From the NCBI RefSeq assembly GCF_018141425.1, contig NZ_CP058561.1:3906001-3970000 (forward strand): a DNA stretch of 64,000 nucleotides, in the 5' to 3' direction. Below, piece after piece: positions 34,173 to 44,000 of this stretch; position 1 is the stretch's first letter, and every line of letters starts with the position of its first letter. Below the pieces are notes generated by a model. The model was given only the letters and a program-made list of their open reading frames with translations, did no database searches and was not told the origin of the DNA. The translations under genes were made by a program, and so were the position numbers. Source of the DNA: Vallitalea guaymasensis. Its GTDB lineage: Bacteria; Bacillota; Clostridia; Lachnospirales; Vallitaleaceae.

Positions 34173-35345
34173 ATGACTAGAGCAGGCAATCAATCTATGG
34201 TGAAAAAGAATAATCAGAAGGCGATAGTTAAGTATTTAATGGAGAATGGAGCTGCTTCAAGAGCCGATTTAGCTAAGGTACTTGAAGTAAGTAAACCAAC
34301 CATATCAAAAAATACTAATGAATTAATCGAGTATGGCATTCTTATTGAAGAAGGAAAAGGCGATAATGAATTAGGTAAAAAGTCTATTCTAGTTAATTTC
34401 AATAAGGACCATAAATACGTCCTAGGTATAGATATATCAAAAAGACGATTCAAGATTGCTCTAGGTGATTTGTTATGTAATATAAAATACACCTTGGATA
34501 TTGAATATAATCACCCTGATGATATAGATTGTATAACTTTTATTGAGGATTTTATACATAATAATAATATAGATAAATCAGATATATATTGTATAGGGAT
34601 TTCCTATCCAGGAATTATCAGCAATGGAGCATTTCCTAATATATTATCTGAAAAAGTTAATCAAATAAAACTACAAAAATTAACTAATGCCATAGATAAA
34701 GTATTTGACTCCAAAATAATAATTAAGAATGACATCAACCTGGCTATCATAGGAGAGAGAATCATCACAGGGCTGATGGATATCAATAATCATTTATATA
34801 TAAGTGTGGATGTAGGGATTGGTGCAGGACTTATTATTAATGGGAGACTATACGAAGGAGATAGAAACGGAGCAGGTGAAATAGGATTCACAGTTCCTAA
34901 TATACATGTGGATGGAAAGTACGTTAACATTGAGGAAGTTGCTTCCAAAACAGGTATCATAAAAATTATAAAAAAAGATTTCAAAAATATAACCGATAGT
35001 AAATTATATAAATTATGCGATGGCAATATGGATAATATATCAATAAATAAATTTGCACAAGCGCTGAAACAAAAAGATGAATATTGCCAGAATCTTATGG
35101 ACAAAGTATCTAAATACTTAGGAATAACCATAGCCAATATCACATCTCTATTAGATATAGAAAATGTTGTTATTGGTGGAGATATACCTAACTTGGATGA
35201 ATCAATTTTAATTAGGATCAATGAAGTGGTATCTAACTTAGTTCCTTTCCATACATCAGTTGATATTGCAAAAGCAAAAGATTCCAGTTTGGTGGGAGCA
35301 GTTAAAATAGCTATGGAACAAACTATAGAAGATATTTTGAATTAG
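34173..35345 (+). CDS. ROK-family transcriptional repressor (NagC/XylR type)
   Basis: This 390-residue regulator has an N-terminal winged helix-turn-helix (ASRADLAKVLEVSKPTISKNTNELI, residues about 28-52) and a C-terminal ROK sugar-kinase-like domain (VLGIDISKRRFKIALGD, then SVDVGIGAGLIINGRLYEG, GAGEIGF). The usual ROK zinc-finger cysteines (CxCGxxGC) are not evident after GAGEIGF, where NIHVDGKYVNIEEVAS appears instead. AAGGAG stands before the ATG. It is followed by nagA and nagB, so it probably senses N-acetylglucosamine or its 6-phosphate and controls amino-sugar use. Confidence 0.88.
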   Translation: MTRAGNQSMVKKNNQKAIVKYLMENGAASRADLAKVLEVSKPTISKNTNELIEYGILIEEGKGDNELGKKSILVNFNKDHKYVLGIDISKRRFKIALGDLLCNIKYTLDIEYNHPDDIDCITFIEDFIHNNNIDKSDIYCIGISYPGIISNGAFPNILSEKVNQIKLQKLTNAIDKVFDSKIIIKNDINLAIIGERIITGLMDINNHLYISVDVGIGAGLIINGRLYEGDRNGAGEIGFTVPNIHVDGKYVNIEEVASKTGIIKIIKKDFKNITDSKLYKLCDGNMDNISINKFAQALKQKDEYCQNLMDKVSKYLGITIANITSLLDIENVVIGGDIPNLDESILIRINEVVSNLVPFHTSVDIAKAKDSSLVGAVKIAMEQTIEDILN

Positions 35346-35439
35346 AGAACAATATGACATTAATGTTATATTCAACATAAAAATTAACTTATTAAAGCAA
35401 AGGGCAAAGCTATAATAACATACAAGAAAGGGTGATTAC

Positions 35440-36588
35440 ATGAAATGTATCCATAATGGAAAAATATTGATTGATGGAAAGTTTGTAAGTAATAAAGTAA
35501 TTTTATTTGATGATACAATAAATAAGATTATTGATGAAAGTCAATTAGATGATGAAACCATTGATGATAAGATTGATGCAAAAGGCAACTATATTGTTCC
35601 AGGATTTATTGATGTACATATACATGGCTATAAAGGACATGATACCATGGACGGTGATATTGATACATTAAGGACTATAAGTAAGAGTATACCTGAAAAT
35701 GGGGTAACATCATTTTTACCAACAACTATGACAATGGACGTTCCTACTATAAGGAAAGCACTTGGTACTATTAAGAATCTTATGGAAGAAAAGACATATG
35801 GTGCAGAAGTATTAGGTACACATCTAGAAGGACCTTTCATCAGTGAGAAATATAAGGGAGCTCAATCAGAAGAGTTCATAAAAGAGCCGGATGGAGAAGT
35901 AATAAAAGGTTATGAAGACATTATTAAAATAATTACTATTGCTCCAGAAGTAAAAGGTTCTCTTGAATTTATAGAAAAATATACAAAAGACTATGGTATT
36001 AGATTTTCCATGGGACATTCAGCAGCTTCATATGATGCAGCAATGGCAGGAATAGAAGCAGGAGTATGCTCTTGTACCCACTTCTTCAATGCTATGACAG
36101 GTCTTCATCACAGGAATCCAGGTGTAGTTGGAGCGGTTATGAATTCTGACATAAGATGTGAAATAATTGCAGATACTATACATGTTAATCCAGCATTATT
36201 CAATCTGATAGCTCGTGTCAAAGGCATGGACAAAGTATTGTTGATAACAGATGCCATCATGGGAGCAGGACTTAGCGACGGTGAATATAGCCTTGGGGGA
36301 CAAAAAGTATTTTTACAAAAGGGAAAATGCATGTTAACTGATGGTACCATTGCAGGTAGTTCATTAAAATTAAATAAAGCTATCTATAATTTTACAAAAC
36401 ACTCAGATTACTCATTGGAGAAAGTTATAGAATCAGCAACTATCAATCAAGCAAAATATATTGGTGTGGAAGACAGAAAAGGTACTTTGGATATCGGTAA
36501 AGACGCTGATATTGCCATTGTTAATGACAAACTAGATATATACTATACAATTGGGAAAGGGAAGACATTATATGAAAAATCAAATTAG
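35440..36588 (+). CDS. nagA: N-acetylglucosamine-6-phosphate deacetylase
   Basis: This 382-residue amidohydrolase removes acetate from GlcNAc-6-phosphate to give glucosamine-6-phosphate. Metal and substrate motifs are present: VHIHGY (His60, His62), HLEGPFIS (Glu130), FSMGHSAA, CTHFFNAM, and LITDAIMGAG with the catalytic Asp. The length is normal. Its 3' end overlaps nagB. The product feeds the deaminase next door, and the likely source is cell-wall or chitin-derived amino sugar. Confidence 0.95.
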   Translation: MKCIHNGKILIDGKFVSNKVILFDDTINKIIDESQLDDETIDDKIDAKGNYIVPGFIDVHIHGYKGHDTMDGDIDTLRTISKSIPENGVTSFLPTTMTMDVPTIRKALGTIKNLMEEKTYGAEVLGTHLEGPFISEKYKGAQSEEFIKEPDGEVIKGYEDIIKIITIAPEVKGSLEFIEKYTKDYGIRFSMGHSAASYDAAMAGIEAGVCSCTHFFNAMTGLHHRNPGVVGAVMNSDIRCEIIADTIHVNPALFNLIARVKGMDKVLLITDAIMGAGLSDGEYSLGGQKVFLQKGKCMLTDGTIAGSSLKLNKAIYNFTKHSDYSLEKVIESATINQAKYIGVEDRKGTLDIGKDADIAIVNDKLDIYYTIGKGKTLYEKSN

Positions 36589-37333
36589 AGGTATGAGAAT
36601 AATTGTTACAGGTACATATGAAGAAATGAGCAAGAAAGCTGCAACACTAGTAGCTTCTCAAGTTAATCTAAAACCAAACAGCATATTGGGATTAGCAACA
36701 GGAGGAACTCCAGTTGGTATGTATAGAGAGTTAGTCAAGATGTACCAAGAAGATGAAGTTGATTTTAGCGGGGTTAAGACCTTCAATCTTGATGAATATT
36801 ATCCTATAGATAAAACTAACGACCAAAGCTATTATTATTATATGAAAGACAACCTTTTCAATCATGTAAATATTGATGAAGAAAATATTAATATCCCTAA
36901 TGGAAAAGCGAAAGATATAGAAACAGAGTGTTACGAGTATGATAAAAACATTTATAATTCTGGCGGAATTGATTTACAAGTATTAGGTATTGGAACAAAT
37001 GGACATATTGGTTTCAATGAGCCTGATGTAACATTTGAGTCAGGTACACATAAAGTGACTCTTGATGATGAAACAATAAAAGCCAATTCAAGATTCTTTG
37101 ATTCAATTGAAGAAGTACCAAAAGAGGCTATTAGCATGGGTATGAAAACTATTATGCAGTCTAAGAAAATAGTCCTTCTAGCAAATGGTGAAGCAAAAGC
37201 TAAGATCATAGAAAAAATGTTATTTGGAGAAATTTCTCCTAACGTACCTGCTTCGATTTTACAATTGCATCCTCATGTCATAGTTATACTTGACAAAGAA
37301 GCAGCAAAATATATAGAAGATAAAGTAAATTAA
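36572..37333 (+). CDS. nagB: glucosamine-6-phosphate deaminase
   Basis: This enzyme of about 253 residues converts glucosamine-6-phosphate to fructose-6-phosphate and ammonia. Motifs are GLATGGTPVGMY, FNLDEYYPI (catalytic Asp of NLDEY) and GIGTNGHIGFNEP, which identify NagB. The start is probably ATG 36572, overlapping the nagA stop; an internal ATG at 36593 (MRIIVTG) matches the usual NagB N-terminus but lacks room for a ribosome site. It completes GlcNAc-6-P catabolism with nagA. Confidence 0.95.
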   Translation: MKNQIRGMRIIVTGTYEEMSKKAATLVASQVNLKPNSILGLATGGTPVGMYRELVKMYQEDEVDFSGVKTFNLDEYYPIDKTNDQSYYYYMKDNLFNHVNIDEENINIPNGKAKDIETECYEYDKNIYNSGGIDLQVLGIGTNGHIGFNEPDVTFESGTHKVTLDDETIKANSRFFDSIEEVPKEAISMGMKTIMQSKKIVLLANGEAKAKIIEKMLFGEISPNVPASILQLHPHVIVILDKEAAKYIEDKVN

Positions 37334-37344
37334 AAGGAGAAGCT

Positions 37345-37977
37345 ATGAATCAATATAATGTTAAGATTATTAATGATAAAGACATTGATTGGGATAAGGT
37401 AGATGAATTAACTATTGATAATTACCCATGGTATGAAAGTGGACTGAAACAAGCTACACATGTTAAAACTGTCATACATAATAGATGTATTGAGATAAAA
37501 GCTTTATGCGAAGATATTCATAGTTACAGTAAAGAAACAAAATTAAATGGAGATGTTTACCTAGACAGTTGTTTTGAATTTTTTGTTACTCCAGAAGATA
37601 ATCTAGGTGGAGGATACTACAATATGGAAATGAATTGCTGTGGTGTACTTCATCTAAGCTACAAAAGTGAAAAAGGCGAAAAAGTCTTTTGTACCAAGGA
37701 ACAACGAGATAGGATTACTATAATTTCTTCAATCAAAACTATAACAAAAGAAGAATCAAGTGATGATAAAGCATGGGAACTATCAATAATACTGCCAATA
37801 GAAGTATTAGAAGAAATGAGCGGTAAGGAGATTAGTTACGATAAGGGATGCTGGTATGGTAATTTCTATAGATGTGGAGGTTTAACCGAGCCACAGTATG
37901 CTGCATGGAATAACATAGATTTCGAATATCCTAATTTTCATGTACCTGACCAGTTTGGGAAATTGATTATTAGTTAA
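37345..37977 (+). CDS. CBM9-like carbohydrate-binding protein
   Basis: This 210-residue protein without a signal peptide resembles the family 9 carbohydrate-binding module (DOMON-like beta-sandwich): an opening Trp-containing segment, DSCFEFFVTPED, YYNMEMNCCGVL, and a closing PNFHVPDQFGKLII. AAAGGAG precedes the ATG, and the gene lies 11 bp behind nagB, so it belongs to the amino-sugar operon. CBM9-like proteins of this size are often found as single cytoplasmic or surface proteins near sugar genes, with no known activity. Confidence 0.75.
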   Translation: MNQYNVKIINDKDIDWDKVDELTIDNYPWYESGLKQATHVKTVIHNRCIEIKALCEDIHSYSKETKLNGDVYLDSCFEFFVTPEDNLGGGYYNMEMNCCGVLHLSYKSEKGEKVFCTKEQRDRITIISSIKTITKEESSDDKAWELSIILPIEVLEEMSGKEISYDKGCWYGNFYRCGGLTEPQYAAWNNIDFEYPNFHVPDQFGKLIIS

Positions 37978-38060
37978 TTGTGTTCTCTTTTTACTTGCAA
38001 ATAATATAAAGGTGCTAAAATTGCAGATTCATTGTATAAAATGTTAATTAATGGTATAAT

Positions 38061-38099
38061 AAAAGGTGGATATGGTATAAATATCCGCCTTTTTATATT
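38061..38099 (+). terminator. terminator of the nag operon
   Basis: An 11-13-bp stem with one G-T pair (38061-38073 with 38081-38093), a 7-base loop and a T-rich tail separate the nag operon from the next gene. It lies inside an open frame that runs upstream of the DUF5058-like gene, showing that the longer frame is not the real start. Confidence 0.8.
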
Positions 38100-38139
38100 T
38101 TTAAAAGAGATACATAAAAACTACATTAGGGGGAAGACA

Positions 38140-38853
38140 ATGAAAGATTATATGGAAATTGCTAATAGTAACATAATATTCATTTTAGCAGCTGTTCTTA
38201 TCTTATTTGTATTAATTCAATGTGTTGTATTCTTAGTCATATCTTGGAAGCGTGGAATCGCTATAGGAATGTCAAAGGAAAAGATGATGAGTGCTGTAAA
38301 ATCAAGTGCAATCTTTTCAATCGTTCCGTCAATTCCGATTATCATCTCATTAATTGCAATTGCACCTGTTCTAGGAATCCCTTTCTCGTGGATGCGGTTA
38401 TCAATAGTTGGTTCTGCACCTTATGAACTCATATCTGCAGATATTGGAGCTAAGAGCATGGGAGTTGCTAAGCTTGGAGCTGAAGGGTATACTTCTTTGG
38501 TTTTTGGTAACTCCATGTGGATAATGAGTATAGGAATTATATGGGGATTATTATTTTGTATTATCGGTTTAAAGTGGTATCAAAATAAAATGAAGAATAT
38601 ACAGAAAAAGGATTCTAATTGGTTAGCTATATTAATAAACGCATTATTTTTTGGTATGCTATCTGTCTTTATAGGACCTCCAATAGTTGAAGGAGGCGTT
38701 GCATTATTAGTATTACTCAGCAGTGGTATCATAATGACCTTATTAACATTCATAGGCAACAAATTCAAACTGGATTGGATCAATAATTTCTCATTAGCTG
38801 TAAGTATGTTATGCGGTATGATATTAGCTGTAGTATATACAGGAATTCTATAA
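38140..38853 (+). CDS. DUF5058-like integral membrane protein
   Basis: The start is ATG 38140, preceded by GGGGGAAG; the 237-residue product has about six membrane helices. The frame opens further upstream but would run through a terminator. Features are an early single helix (IIFILAAVLILFVLIQCVVF), then long hydrophobic stretches with GAEGYTSLVFGNSMW and FIGPPIVEGG. It matches my recollection of the DUF5058 family, found in Clostridia next to a second membrane protein and a peptidase, as here. The combination suggests a two-part transporter for peptides or amino acids, but no function is established. Confidence 0.65.
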   Translation: MKDYMEIANSNIIFILAAVLILFVLIQCVVFLVISWKRGIAIGMSKEKMMSAVKSSAIFSIVPSIPIIISLIAIAPVLGIPFSWMRLSIVGSAPYELISADIGAKSMGVAKLGAEGYTSLVFGNSMWIMSIGIIWGLLFCIIGLKWYQNKMKNIQKKDSNWLAILINALFFGMLSVFIGPPIVEGGVALLVLLSSGIIMTLLTFIGNKFKLDWINNFSLAVSMLCGMILAVVYTGIL

Positions 38854-38865
38854 GGAGGATACGTT

Positions 38866-39525
38866 ATGAATTATAATGATAGAGTACATAGAATCGGAAG
38901 AATAACAGGAATCAGTGTGTTGATTATGATTATCTTGATACCAACTGTTATATGCATGAAATATAATATATTCCCACCAGTCATAAACCTACTAAAAGGG
39001 ATAGGTATGGTTTGTATGATATATATACCTATGTGTGCAGCTGAATTTGCTACATATACACCTATGTTAGGTACTAGTGGGTCTTACTTGGCTTTTGTTA
39101 CAGGGAATGTAACTAACCTGAAAATACCATGTGCCCTTATGTGTATGGAAAACGTAGGTGTAAAACCACAGACAGAAGAGGGAGAAGTCATTGCAGGAAT
39201 CTCAATAGCCGTATCTGCCATAGTAACTGTCATTGTGGTATTCGTGGGGATGCTTGCAGTAGTACCTCTAGAACCAGTGCTTAATTCAGCTGTTCTAAAA
39301 CCTGCTTTTGACAATATTTTACCTGCATTGTTCGGAGCTCTTGGAGCATATTGGATTCAAAAACAATGGAAATTAGCTGTTACACCTCTAGCCATAGTTG
39401 TTCTAGTATTTGCCATATTCAATGTTCCAGCAGGTGCTGAAGGTGTTATGATACCAGTAATGGGTGTGATTTCAGTTATATCTGCAAGAATTATGTACAA
39501 CAAAAAATTTGTCAAAGAGGTATAA
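38866..39525 (+). CDS. integral membrane protein, partner of the DUF5058-like protein
   Basis: This 219-residue protein has about five hydrophobic helices. An AAGGAGG site lies in the 12-bp gap after the previous gene, so the two are translated together. The stretch YTPMLGTSGSYLAFVTGNVTNLKIPCAL with a following KPQTEEGEV loop looks like a re-entrant or substrate-binding region of a carrier. I do not recognise the family with confidence. The neighbouring M20 peptidase suggests a substrate that is a dipeptide or acyl-amino acid. Confidence 0.6.
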   Translation: MNYNDRVHRIGRITGISVLIMIILIPTVICMKYNIFPPVINLLKGIGMVCMIYIPMCAAEFATYTPMLGTSGSYLAFVTGNVTNLKIPCALMCMENVGVKPQTEEGEVIAGISIAVSAIVTVIVVFVGMLAVVPLEPVLNSAVLKPAFDNILPALFGALGAYWIQKQWKLAVTPLAIVVLVFAIFNVPAGAEGVMIPVMGVISVISARIMYNKKFVKEV

Positions 39526-39549
39526 AAAACATAAAAGGAGGAAATGACT

Positions 39550-41001
39550 GTGTATTTATATTTGGTTTTGGCAATTATCATTTTATTACTAATCATTATT
39601 ACAGTTCGTACTATAAGATTTAAAAATGTAGATATTCATGTTAGTGAACAAGATAGTAATGTAAAATATGATAGAATGGCTTGTGCCAATAAATTAGCCA
39701 AGTCAGTTCAAATAAAAACAATTTCCAACAGTGACTATTCAATAACAGACTGGGAACAGTTCAAAAGATATCATAGTTTAATTGAAGAAATGTTTCCTCT
39801 CGTACATAAAAACATAGATAGAAAAATAATCAATGAATATAGTTTGCTCTACCATTGGAACGGAAAGAACAAAAATAATAAAAAGCCTATAATCATTACT
39901 GCACATATGGATGTTGTTCCTATTGAAGAGGGAACAGAAAAAGACTGGAAACAGGAACCTTTCAGTGGAGCCATTGTAGATGACATTATCTGGGGGAGGG
40001 GTACTATTGATACAAAAGTTCATATGATAGCTGTATTAGAAGCGGCTGAACTATTATTAAAGGAAGGTTTTGTGCCTGATAGAGATGTATACTTTGGATT
40101 TGGACACGATGAAGAAGTAGGAGGAAAACAAGGTGCTGTTAAGATAGTAGAATATCTAAAAGGACAAGGCATCGAATTTGATTATGTACTTGATGAAGGT
40201 GGTTGTGTCACAGAAGGTGCAATAAAAGAAATTGCTAAACCTATTGCTTTAATAGGAATTGGAGAAAAGGGATATTGCAATATTAAGATAGAGATTGAAG
40301 GTAACGGTGGTCATGCATCCATGCCTCCAAAACATACTTCATTAGGTTTGATTGGACAGGTAATCAATAATCTAGAAACAAAACAATGTAAATTAAAACT
40401 TACAAAACCTGTTGAAGAATTTCTTCTTAAAATAGGACCTGAAATGAAACTTCTAAATAGAATTATATTATCTAACCTATGGTTATTTAGACCTCTATTC
40501 GTGAGAGTGTTCTCTAAAATGCAATCAGGGAATGCATTATTAAGAACTACAACAGCAGTAACTATGGCAGAAGGGAGTATGGAGCCTAATGTTTTACCAC
40601 AAAAAGCATCTGTAACCTGTAATTTTAGAGTACTTCCAGGAGAAACAGGAGAGGATTTGGTTAATCATATAGAACAAGTTAATAAGGATATACCAATTAA
40701 AATACAACCTCTCAGAATGGAAGATCCTTCAATGATATCAAGTTCCAAAACAGAAGGGTTCAAAAAGATTGAAAATATAACTAACAGAGTGTATAAAGAC
40801 GTTATAGTGGCACCTTATATAGTACTAGCTGGAACTGATGCCAGAAAATATGAACCAGTGTGCAACAACATCTATAGATTCTCACCTTATAAACTACATA
40901 ACGATGAGTTAGGTAAGATACATGGTACTAATGAAAATTTATCAGTGGATAACGTTAATAAATGTTTGGAATTCTTCTATTACCTATTAAAAGAGTCTTA
41001 A
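39550..41001 (+). CDS. membrane-anchored M20 family metallopeptidase
   Basis: This protein of about 483 residues begins with one N-terminal membrane helix and continues with an M20 amidohydrolase/carboxypeptidase domain. Zinc-site motifs are TAHMDVVP, WGRGTIDTK (bridging Asp), GHDEEVGG (catalytic Glu pair) and DEGG; GNGGHASMPP belongs to the lid/dimer domain. The start is likely GTG 39550, eight bases after AGGAGG; the ATG at 39544 has only two bases of spacing. M20 family members with this architecture (carboxypeptidase S type) hydrolyse N-acyl amino acids or dipeptides. It forms an operon with the two membrane proteins before it. Confidence 0.88.
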   Translation: MYLYLVLAIIILLLIIITVRTIRFKNVDIHVSEQDSNVKYDRMACANKLAKSVQIKTISNSDYSITDWEQFKRYHSLIEEMFPLVHKNIDRKIINEYSLLYHWNGKNKNNKKPIIITAHMDVVPIEEGTEKDWKQEPFSGAIVDDIIWGRGTIDTKVHMIAVLEAAELLLKEGFVPDRDVYFGFGHDEEVGGKQGAVKIVEYLKGQGIEFDYVLDEGGCVTEGAIKEIAKPIALIGIGEKGYCNIKIEIEGNGGHASMPPKHTSLGLIGQVINNLETKQCKLKLTKPVEEFLLKIGPEMKLLNRIILSNLWLFRPLFVRVFSKMQSGNALLRTTTAVTMAEGSMEPNVLPQKASVTCNFRVLPGETGEDLVNHIEQVNKDIPIKIQPLRMEDPSMISSSKTEGFKKIENITNRVYKDVIVAPYIVLAGTDARKYEPVCNNIYRFSPYKLHNDELGKIHGTNENLSVDNVNKCLEFFYYLLKES

Positions 41002-41068
41002 TTGACAATACTCCCAATATTTGCTAATATCAACGTATAAAATTAATTATAAGGGGACTAGAAAAAAG

Positions 41069-44000
41069 ATGAAGAAAAAAGTGTGTACATCAATAGTTAC
41101 TAGTATTTTACTAATATTTTTACTTGGTTTTTCAATTAACGCAGAAGAAAATACTACTGTCTCACCTGTGGGGAGACTTGGTAATACAAGTATGAATGCA
41201 ATTAATTATAGTAGATTGGCTTATGAAAATGGAGCAATCTATACTTGTGTAGAACGTGATAATAATTATGCTTTATATAAATATACCCTAGATTCAGGAG
41301 TAACAAAGAAGATAACAGATAATAATATCTATGGTCTTAATATATTGGATGGAGTTATATATGGGTACATAAATTATGCAGATGATGAGGAGAACAAATC
41401 TGGAATATATAAAATTGACACCAACAATGATAATAAACCAACTCTTTTATACGAGACAGAGGATATTTATAATCTATTGGTTGTAGAAGATATAATATAT
41501 TTCTTGAAAGACAATGAATACAATGATACAAGTTTTTGGAGTGTCAAAGTAGATGGCAGTGATGCAAGAAGTATTACTGACAAACAGATTATATCATTTA
41601 CAGTTTATAAAGATGAAGTATATATTTTATCAAATGATGGATTACAAAAAATGATTATTACAGAAGATAAAATAGCATATACAGATATATCTAAGAAGTT
41701 GGACACCAAATATAATTCAAAATTCACAATTATGGATGATTATATTTATATAATGGCTAATGGATATAATGATAACAAGCAAGCAGGCATATATAAAATA
41801 TCTCTAGATAAAGGGAATAAAGCAGAACTTATCCAAGATACAGTAGAAGCCTACGAATTTGACGTAACAAAAGACTATATAATATATCTAAATAGTTATG
41901 ATGAAGTGGTTAGAGTACCATTGAATGGAGAAGAAAAAGAAAAAATATTTCAAGCATACGAAGTGATTCAACTATCATGCTTAGAAGATTCTATCTACCT
42001 GTTGACTTATGAAAATATCGATGATACATTCAATGATCAGTTATGGAAAATTGATTTAGATGGTTCTAACGAAAACATGATTTATCCAGGATTTGATAAA
42101 GACTACAATAAGATAAAAGACATATTAACAAAAACTACAAAAGTCATGAACAATCTGAAAAGATATGATATGAAAGTATCAATAGTAGATGATAGAAAAG
42201 ATGAAGAGGTAGTTAATACATATAATCTTGATTATAGTATAGACCTAGTGAACAAAATCATCAGTGAGAAATATAATCTGAAATCAAAAAGCGAAGACAA
42301 CAAGCCTACTAATCATTATTACAGTGAATGGGCTGATGATAAACTGATATATATTTCAGAAGATAATAGCCCTTGGAGATTTGTGCAGCATGATGAACTA
42401 GAAGAAGCTACAGAAAAAGATCTTTTTGATATATATAATTTTATTGATAATGGTTGTGACTTGAGCAGTAAACTAAAACTTACTGAAGATAGTAAACAAT
42501 ACATACTACAAGGAAAAAGTTCTTTCAGTAGACAGTTTGATAAATTTGAAGATAACTACTGGTTGCATTTTTGGACTAGTGACTTTTATGACTTGGATAC
42601 ATTTGATTATTCCATATATATCAATAAATCAAACTACAAGATTGAAAAAGTTGTAATAGAGCATAAAGAGTATGATGTGGATAATGAAATAACAAGAGAA
42701 TTCAAATTAGAAATGGTTAATAAGTTCAATCTGACTAATAAGCTTGTAATACCTAATAGCATTTTTGAGTCTCTTAAAAAATTACAACAAGCCACTACTT
42801 ACTTAGAGAAGGCAAAAAAAGCTATGGAAGAAGAAAAATATGAACAAGCGATCAAATATTCTGATATAGCATTAAAATTACACAGTAAAGCTATCTATGC
42901 TTACGGACAAAAAGCATATGCTTATTATATGCAAGGCAAACAAGAAGAAGCATTAGAACAATTGGAAATGTTTTTAGAGCAACGTTTGAATGAAGATAGT
43001 AATGGTGTATATTTTCTACTAGCTGAGATATATAATGAACAAGCAGATTACGAATCAGCATCAAAATGTATATATCGTATTGACTGGAGTACACTTGACT
43101 CAGAAGAGGATTTAGATAGATATATTAATTATTTACTCATAGCAAGTAAAACATTCATCGGTTCAAAAGATAATGAAGAAGCGTTATCATATGTCAATGA
43201 AGCACTACTACTTGATGAAAATAATAATCTAGCAAAATCTCATAAAATGGCTATCTTATTGAATGAGACTAAATATGATGAATTATTGGAGTATACTAAT
43301 GAGCAATTAGAGAATGAAGATTTACAGGATCAAAGATACATCTATTATTATAAAGGCAAATCCAATCTCATGTTAGATAACAGAGATGAAGCCATCAAAG
43401 CATACAAAAAAGCATTACGATGTAAAGAAGAAATAATAGCAGATTCTGCTCTATATTTTGATATGGGCTTATATTATACCTTAGTAGGTAAATACAATGT
43501 AGCTAGGATATATTCAAACAAAATAGATAAAGAATATAACATATACAAACTAATACTTGATATGGCAATCGAAGAGAGTGAGAAGCCTATTTCTGTTAAG
43601 GTTGGTGAATTTGTACTTGATAACTATTTATATCTAAATAATACAGATGTGACAAGTTTGACTAAGGAGTTCATGAAAAACGATAATGCTACACTAGATG
43701 ATATTAATGACTATATTGAAAGTATTAAACAAGATGATGATAAATTCACATTCTTCTATAAAGTAGAGAAAAATGAAGAAGGAGAAAGTGAAGAAGAAGT
43801 AACCTACAAACAAATTGATGATTCTACAGAATATATCAAAGTAAGCAGCTTTTTAAACCAAACCAGCAGCAAGTTCATAAATTATATCGAAGGAATAGAA
43901 AAACCTTATAAAAAGACACTAATAATCGATTTAAGAGGTAATGGTGGAGGACTTATATCCGCTGCTACTGAAATGCTAGATGTTCTATTACCAGATTGTT

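Noticed and set aside
38032-38139. Upstream extension of the DUF5058-like gene
   Set aside because: It runs through a rho-independent terminator and has no ribosome site; ATG 38140 has GGGGGAAG.
41021-41068. Upstream extension of the S41 protease gene
   Set aside because: The extension would precede a classical signal peptide; ATG 41069 is the sensible start.
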